A stretch of DNA of 39,945 nucleotides. Origin: Bacteroidota bacterium (GTDB taxonomy: Bacteria > Bacteroidota > Bacteroidia > Flavobacteriales > Flavobacteriaceae). This document shows, piece by piece, positions 36,030-39,945 of the stretch. Made by a program: the position numbers and the translations under genes. Under the pieces are notes generated by a model that had not been told where the DNA came from, ran no database searches, and was given only the letters and a program-made list of their open reading frames with translations. The stretch is taken from the NCBI GenBank assembly GCA_024280145.1, contig JAJRQR010000084.1, positions 1 through 39,945 of the forward strand, in the 5' to 3' direction. Numbering within the stretch: position 1 is the stretch's first letter; the number at the start of each line of letters is the position of its first letter.

Positions 36030-36037
36030 TATTTTTG
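36030..36037 (+). promoter_or_regulatory. Candidate -7 box for the THUMP methyltransferase gene
   Basis: TATTTTTG matches TAnnTTTG, 60 bases before the ATG at 36098; a TTG at 36012-36014 is 15 bases upstream, slightly short. A second, weaker box (CACTTTTG, 36079-36086) lies 11 bases before the ATG. Confidence 0.45.
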
Positions 36038-36097
36038 CTTTTTATTCGCTACGAATTCCCGAATAAATAATAAGATCACACTTTTGTAAAAAAAAAT

Positions 36098-37051
36098 ATG
36101 GAAAGTAATTTTAAAATGTTAGCCAAGACCTTATTTGGTCTTGAAGAAATATTAGCTACCGAACTACGAAAATTGGGGGCTTCAAAAGTAGAAATTAGGA
36201 CTAGAAATGTTTCATTTGAAGGTGATACAGGCTTTATGTACAAAGCTAATTTATGTTGCCGTACTGCAATTAAAATATTAAAACCCATTACATCTTTCAA
36301 TGTGTTTACTGAAGAAGATATTTACAAGAAAGTATATGACATTCCTTGGGAAAATTATATGGATGTGGATGGAAGTCTAGCAGTTGATGCTACAGTATTT
36401 TCAGATAAATTTACACACTCAAAATACATTGCTTTAAAAACAAAAGATGCGATTGTTGATCGTTTTCGCGATAAAGAAGGAAGACGTCCTGATGTAGATT
36501 TGGATCACCCAACTTTAAGGGTTAATATTCATATTGATAGAAACATCTGTACAATGTCACTGGATAGTTCTGGACAATCATTGCACAAACGTGGCTATAA
36601 AGTTGCCAATACAATGGCGCCTATTAATGAAGTGTTAGCCGCTGGACTGGTGATGTTAGCTGGTTGGGATGGACAATGTGATTTATTAGACCCTATGTGT
36701 GGAAGTGGGACTATATTAACCGAAGCTGCAATGATAGCTTGTAATATTCCTCCAAATTTAAATCGTGATGAGTTTGCTTTCGAAAACTGGCCAGATTTTA
36801 ATGTAGATTTATTTGAAGTAATTGAAAACTCTGCATTAAAGAAAATAAGAGATTTCCATTTTAAAATTCAAGGGTTCGATTTGGAAGCCGATGTGGTTCA
36901 GAAAGCAAAAGAAAACATTAATAGCGCCAATCTTGATGAATTTATTTCAGTAAGAAAGCAAGATTTTTTTGATAGTAAAAAGGAAACCGAGCGCTCTTTA
37001 TTTATTGTTTTTAATCCTCCTTATGATGAACGAATTCAAGTGGATGCTTAA
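36098..37051 (+). CDS. THUMP-domain RNA methyltransferase (RlmKL N-terminal type), interrupted by an in-frame stop
   Basis: 317 residues to the first stop. A THUMP RNA-binding domain (about 45-150) is followed by a SAM-dependent methyltransferase domain with motif I DPMCGSGT (198-205), an acidic SAM loop (IQGFDLEA) and the catalytic NPPY (306-309). The family, related to the RlmL half of RlmKL, makes m2G in 23S rRNA. The frame stops eight residues after NPPY, yet the same frame continues through 66 codons of clear family sequence after 37052. One base change (GAA to TAA) would explain it. The truncated protein lacks the last strands of the fold and is probably inactive unless the stop is read through or is an error. 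Confidence 0.88.
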   Translation: MESNFKMLAKTLFGLEEILATELRKLGASKVEIRTRNVSFEGDTGFMYKANLCCRTAIKILKPITSFNVFTEEDIYKKVYDIPWENYMDVDGSLAVDATVFSDKFTHSKYIALKTKDAIVDRFRDKEGRRPDVDLDHPTLRVNIHIDRNICTMSLDSSGQSLHKRGYKVANTMAPINEVLAAGLVMLAGWDGQCDLLDPMCGSGTILTEAAMIACNIPPNLNRDEFAFENWPDFNVDLFEVIENSALKKIRDFHFKIQGFDLEADVVQKAKENINSANLDEFISVRKQDFFDSKKETERSLFIVFNPPYDERIQVDA

Positions 37052-37252
37052 AAGTTATATGCTTCAATTGGGACCACGTTAAAACATAGCTATCCTGGGA
37101 CTCAAGCTTGGATGATAACTAGTAATATGGAAGCATTAAAACATGTAGGTTTGCGACCATCTAGAAGAATAAGACTTTATAATGGAAAACTAGAAAGCAA
37201 ATTAGTACGGTACGATATGTATGAAGGTAGTAAAAAAGCAAAAAAACAGTAA
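37052..37252 (+). pseudogene. C-terminal remainder of the THUMP methyltransferase after the in-frame TAA
   Basis: Continuing without any frame change from the stop at 37049-37051, these 66 codons read KLYASIGTTLKHSYPGTQAW, then MITSNMEALKHVGLRPSRRI, and end YEGSKKAKKQ before a second TAA at 37250. This is the expected end of the family, so the region belongs to the upstream gene. No ATG near its beginning would make it a separate gene. Confidence 0.85.
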
Positions 37253-37262
37253 AGCTTCTTTT

Positions 37263-37973
37263 TTACTTTTTATAAATAGGAATTAAATAGGAAATCCCAT
37301 AGCTAAATCCAGCGCCAAAATCACTAAAATCGTTAGTTCTGTTGAAACCTGGGATGTATAGATTGTTAAAGTTTTCAGGAATATCTTCTGCAATTTTATT
37401 TTTTAATTGAAGGCTAATGGATAAAAATAAATTATTGAAGATTTCGGTTTTAACACCAAATACAAACTCAATCCAATGGGCTGATAAACCTGAGAATTGC
37501 GTAGTTTCATTTACAATTGTTCCAGGAAAAGTAGAATCGCCAGTATAAATAGTATAGCCCGTAATTTCTTGGTCGAAAGTTGAAAACCCATAGCGAAGCC
37601 CTACTACAATTGCATTGTTCATCCCAACCCAATTGTTGTATGCGTTAAAATCTGCTCCTAATTTTATATAGCTACCTTTAGTAGAAGACACCAGATTGCT
37701 TTCTACTTGGTTATCTTTATCTGTCCCTAACTCGGCTGCGATATAAAAGCGATGTGTAATACGGTAATCAGCCATAATTTCGAAACCAGTAAAGTCTTCA
37801 TCAACCAAAGTACGAATAGGTCTTGATAGATCAATCCCCAAACGCAAACCGTATTTGTTATTTGTAACCTTCAAGGTATCTTTAACCGCTGTTTCTTCTT
37901 CTTGAGCATTTCCTGAAAATGCTGTAAGAAACAAGAGGCTAATGAAAAATAGTAACGTGCGTCTTATTTTCAT
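37263..37973 (-). CDS. DUF6048-like outer-membrane protein
   Basis: 236 residues with a signal peptide (about 1-23, ending GNAQ). The mature part alternates hydrophobic and polar residues with Gly/Tyr turns (YGLRLGIDLSRPIR, HRFYIAAELGTD, IVVGLRYGFST) and ends YGISYLIPIYKK, like an outer-membrane barrel. I recognise it as the DUF6048 type that accompanies rlmD in flavobacteria, from memory. Its start overlaps the DUF6452 gene by 35 bases, so they are translated from one mRNA. Function unknown. Confidence 0.75.
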   Translation of the reverse strand: MKIRRTLLFFISLLFLTAFSGNAQEEETAVKDTLKVTNNKYGLRLGIDLSRPIRTLVDEDFTGFEIMADYRITHRFYIAAELGTDKDNQVESNLVSSTKGSYIKLGADFNAYNNWVGMNNAIVVGLRYGFSTFDQEITGYTIYTGDSTFPGTIVNETTQFSGLSAHWIEFVFGVKTEIFNNLFLSISLQLKNKIAEDIPENFNNLYIPGFNRTNDFSDFGAGFSYGISYLIPIYKK

Positions 37974-38433
37974 CTTCTACAGTGGTTTCGTTTATGTTAA
38001 TTTCTTTAATCCAAGTTTCACCTTCAACTACTTCAAATTGACTAATCAATTCGTGATAAATTGCTTTAAAAGAACAAGCTCTATTTATATAGACATTTTC
38101 GCGTTGATAAGTAAATGTTACATTATCTGAATTCCCTTCATTGTCATTTATATTGTCACTAATAAATTGGAATTCACTAATATCTAAAGCAGTATTTAAA
38201 GGAATTACAATAGAATCTGTGGTTACAGATTTAATAATGTCAATGGTATCGTTATCAACGATCGTTGTTATGGTTAAGTTGGTGACTTCTTTGTATAAAA
38301 TAGGATTGATTTTACTTTTAAATATAATAACTAGCTTGGGAGTTGTGGGTGTTTCTCCTGAACAAACATCATCTTTAGTACAACCTAAAGTGAAGTTTAT
38401 AAATAGAAAAAATAAAAATATTTTTTTAATCAT
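37939..38433 (-). CDS. DUF6452-like lipoprotein
   Basis: 164 residues. A lipoprotein signal ends in TLGC (Cys18), followed by KDDVCSGETPTTPKLVIIF and a beta-rich domain (KEVTNLTITT, TDSIVIPLNTA, VTFTYQRENVYINRACSFK). The paired Cys (VCSGE and RACSF) may form a disulfide. It matches the DUF6452 type as I remember it. It lies between rlmD (3-base gap upstream) and the DUF6048 gene (35-base overlap downstream), so all three form one operon on the minus strand. Probably periplasmic or outer-membrane bound; role unknown. Confidence 0.75.
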   Translation of the reverse strand: MIKKIFLFFLFINFTLGCTKDDVCSGETPTTPKLVIIFKSKINPILYKEVTNLTITTIVDNDTIDIIKSVTTDSIVIPLNTALDISEFQFISDNINDNEGNSDNVTFTYQRENVYINRACSFKAIYHELISQFEVVEGETWIKEININETTVEDENKTHVTIFH

Positions 38434-38435
38434 TA

Positions 38436-39851
38436 TTAAGCATTTCTTTTCTCTAAAAGCACGACGTTTTCAACATGAAAAGTTTGCGGAAACATATCTA
38501 CCGCTTGGGTTTTGGTAACTTTGTAGTCCTTGTCTAACAAAGCCAAATCTCTTGCTTGTGTAGCGCTGTTGCAACTTACATAAACTATTTTGTTTGCCGA
38601 AATTTTTAACAACTGTTCTACCACATCTTTGTGCATTCCGTCACGAGGAGGGTCTGTGATAATTACATCTGGAATTCCGTGTTGGTTAATAAATGCTTCG
38701 TTAAAAACCTTTTTCATATCTCCAACATAGAACTCAGTATTTTCAATATTGTTTAATTTTGCATTTTCATTAGCAGCTTCAATCGCATCGGGAACGGCCT
38801 CAATACCAATTACTTTCTTTGCTTTTTTCGCAACAAATTGAGCAATCGTTCCTGTTCCTGTATATAAATCGAACACCAATTCTTCTCCTGTTAATCCTGC
38901 GAAATCTCTGGCAACTTTATATAATTCGTAGGCTTGTTCTGAATTGGTTTGATAAAAAGACTTGGCATTTATTTTAAAACGAAGTCCTTCCATCTCTTCA
39001 AAAATATGATCTTCACCTTGATAACAAACTACTTCTTGATCGTATATAGTATCGTTTCCTTTAGAATTTACCACATACTGAAGTGAATTAATAGTTGGGA
39101 ATTCTTTATAAACAGCATCTAGTAATAATTCTCTATTCTCTTTATCTTCATAGAAAAACTGAATTAAAACCATAATTTCATCGGTACTGGTAGTACGAAT
39201 CATCAAAGTTCTTAAAAGTCCTTCTTGTTTGCGAGCATTGTAAAATGGAAGATTGAGCTCTTCTGCTTTTTTCTTTATAAAATTCCGAATGGTATTGCTG
39301 GGCTCTCTTTGCAAATGACAACTATTAATATCCAATATTTTATCCCACATTCCAGGAATATGAAACCCTAAAGCATTTCGGTCTTCAATAATTTCATCGC
39401 TTTTAATCTGCTCTAAAGTCAACCATTTGCTGTCACTAAAGGAAAATTCCATTTTATTGCGATAGTAATATTGTTCTTTAGAGCCAAGAATTGGAGAAAT
39501 TTCGGGGAGTTCAATTTTTCCAAGACGTTTTAAATTGTTTTCCACTTCTTTTTGCTTGTAAAAACGCTGATGTTCATAGCCCATATATTGCCATTTACAT
39601 CCACCACAAGTTCCAAAGTATTCACATTTAGGCTCCACCCGTTTGTCTGAAAGTTTAGAAAACGAAATTGCTTTCCCCTCATAAAAACTCTTGCGTTGCT
39701 TGGTGGTTTGTATGCTACAAACATCACCTGGTACGGCATTTCCAATCAAAACTACTTTTCCATCGGGAGCATGAGCAATTGCTTTTCCTTTTGCACCAGC
39801 ATCCGTAATTTCTAAATCTTCAAAAACCTTATTTCTATTTTTTCTTGCCAT
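38436..39851 (-). CDS. rlmD: 23S rRNA (uracil-1939-C5)-methyltransferase RlmD
   Basis: Methylates U1939 of 23S rRNA with SAM. 471 residues from the ATG at 39851 (MARKNRNKVF); an upstream ATG at 39899 would add a 16-residue hydrophobic leader that covers the promoter box. An N-terminal TRAM domain is followed by a 4Fe-4S site with C76, C82 and C85 (CEYFGTCGGC) and C178 (INSCHLQ). SAM motif FDLYTGTGTIAQF, DPPRDGMH, catalytic C427 in VSCNSATQ and general base E461 are all present. First gene of the rlmD-DUF6452-DUF6048 operon, with a leader of only about 5 bases after the -7 box. Confidence 0.96.
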   Translation of the reverse strand: MARKNRNKVFEDLEITDAGAKGKAIAHAPDGKVVLIGNAVPGDVCSIQTTKQRKSFYEGKAISFSKLSDKRVEPKCEYFGTCGGCKWQYMGYEHQRFYKQKEVENNLKRLGKIELPEISPILGSKEQYYYRNKMEFSFSDSKWLTLEQIKSDEIIEDRNALGFHIPGMWDKILDINSCHLQREPSNTIRNFIKKKAEELNLPFYNARKQEGLLRTLMIRTTSTDEIMVLIQFFYEDKENRELLLDAVYKEFPTINSLQYVVNSKGNDTIYDQEVVCYQGEDHIFEEMEGLRFKINAKSFYQTNSEQAYELYKVARDFAGLTGEELVFDLYTGTGTIAQFVAKKAKKVIGIEAVPDAIEAANENAKLNNIENTEFYVGDMKKVFNEAFINQHGIPDVIITDPPRDGMHKDVVEQLLKISANKIVYVSCNSATQARDLALLDKDYKVTKTQAVDMFPQTFHVENVVLLEKRNA

Positions 39852-39856
39852 AAGGG

Positions 39857-39864
39857 CAAAAATA
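39857..39864 (-). promoter_or_regulatory. -7 promoter box adjacent to the rlmD start codon
   Basis: On the minus strand TATTTTTG (39864-39857) matches TAnnTTTG and ends five bases before the rlmD ATG at 39851. No TTG is seen at 17-23 bases upstream. Transcription would start at or next to the start codon. Confidence 0.55.
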
Positions 39865-39945
39865 AGAATAGCTATAAAATTCTGTATGAGATATTTCAAT
39901 TATCTTTAATTATTTCAAATAAAATGAACCTTTTTAATTTTTCTA

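Noticed and set aside
38141-38518. 125-residue open frame on the plus strand
   Set aside because: It lies antisense to the DUF6452 gene and the end of rlmD, has no family signature or promoter, and its composition is that of a reverse-strand shadow.

Overview
The window looks like chromosome from a flavobacterium (Bacteroidota, most likely Flavobacteriaceae). The DNA is AT-rich. Promoters carry the Bacteroidota -7 element TAnnTTTG, and Shine-Dalgarno sequences are scarce. Four proteins end in type IX secretion (T9SS) sorting domains, and several families are typical of flavobacteria: DUF3276/PUR, long NusB, DUF6452/DUF6048 beside RlmD, and DUF3820. I see no phage, insertion sequence, CRISPR array, rRNA or tRNA.

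Layout. Positions 1-7.4 kb are all minus strand and accessory in character: a frameshifted TPR protein with an HPt phosphotransfer gene upstream, a DUF1330 gene, an AraC regulator, an FG-GAP/UnbV T9SS cargo, a small membrane protein, an outer-membrane barrel and a leucine-rich-repeat T9SS cargo. Positions 7.5-23.4 kb are plus strand: guaA, a LysM/periplasmic-binding protein split by a frameshift, a DUF922 Zn-protease-like gene, a VIT/vWA T9SS cargo, a small DUF3820 gene, pyrG, yidC, an acetolactate-decarboxylase-like lipoprotein, a MORN-type secreted protein, mnmA, a T9SS subtilase and a nitronate monooxygenase. Positions 23.4-31.4 kb are minus strand: an AstE-like deacylase, a GCS2-like ligase fused to CBS domains, an M14 carboxypeptidase, PUR/DUF3276 and an ABC exporter half. 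Positions 31.5-34.5 kb are plus strand: leucine dehydrogenase, nusB, a DUF1573 lipoprotein and yajC. The rest holds a ZIP transporter and a methyltransferase (minus), a THUMP RNA methyltransferase with an in-frame stop (plus), and rlmD-DUF6452-DUF6048 (minus).

How the genes work together. Much of the window is housekeeping: GMP and CTP synthesis, membrane insertion, tRNA and rRNA modification, and antitermination. Exported and surface proteins are interleaved with it. The most system-like unit is the GCS2-CBS ligase with the AstE-like hydrolase 2 bases downstream, a possible make-and-break amide metabolite pathway under nucleotide control. I found no convincing wholly new defence or mobile system.

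Three genes are interrupted. Two are repaired by adding one A to an A-run and one by a single substitution. They may be true decay, but sequence error is a serious alternative. The other leads worth following are very short or absent leaders at guaA and rlmD, a DUF3820 gene that appears to start on ATT inside the previous stop codon, a long inverted repeat at 1403-1453, and an exported acetolactate-decarboxylase-like lipoprotein.
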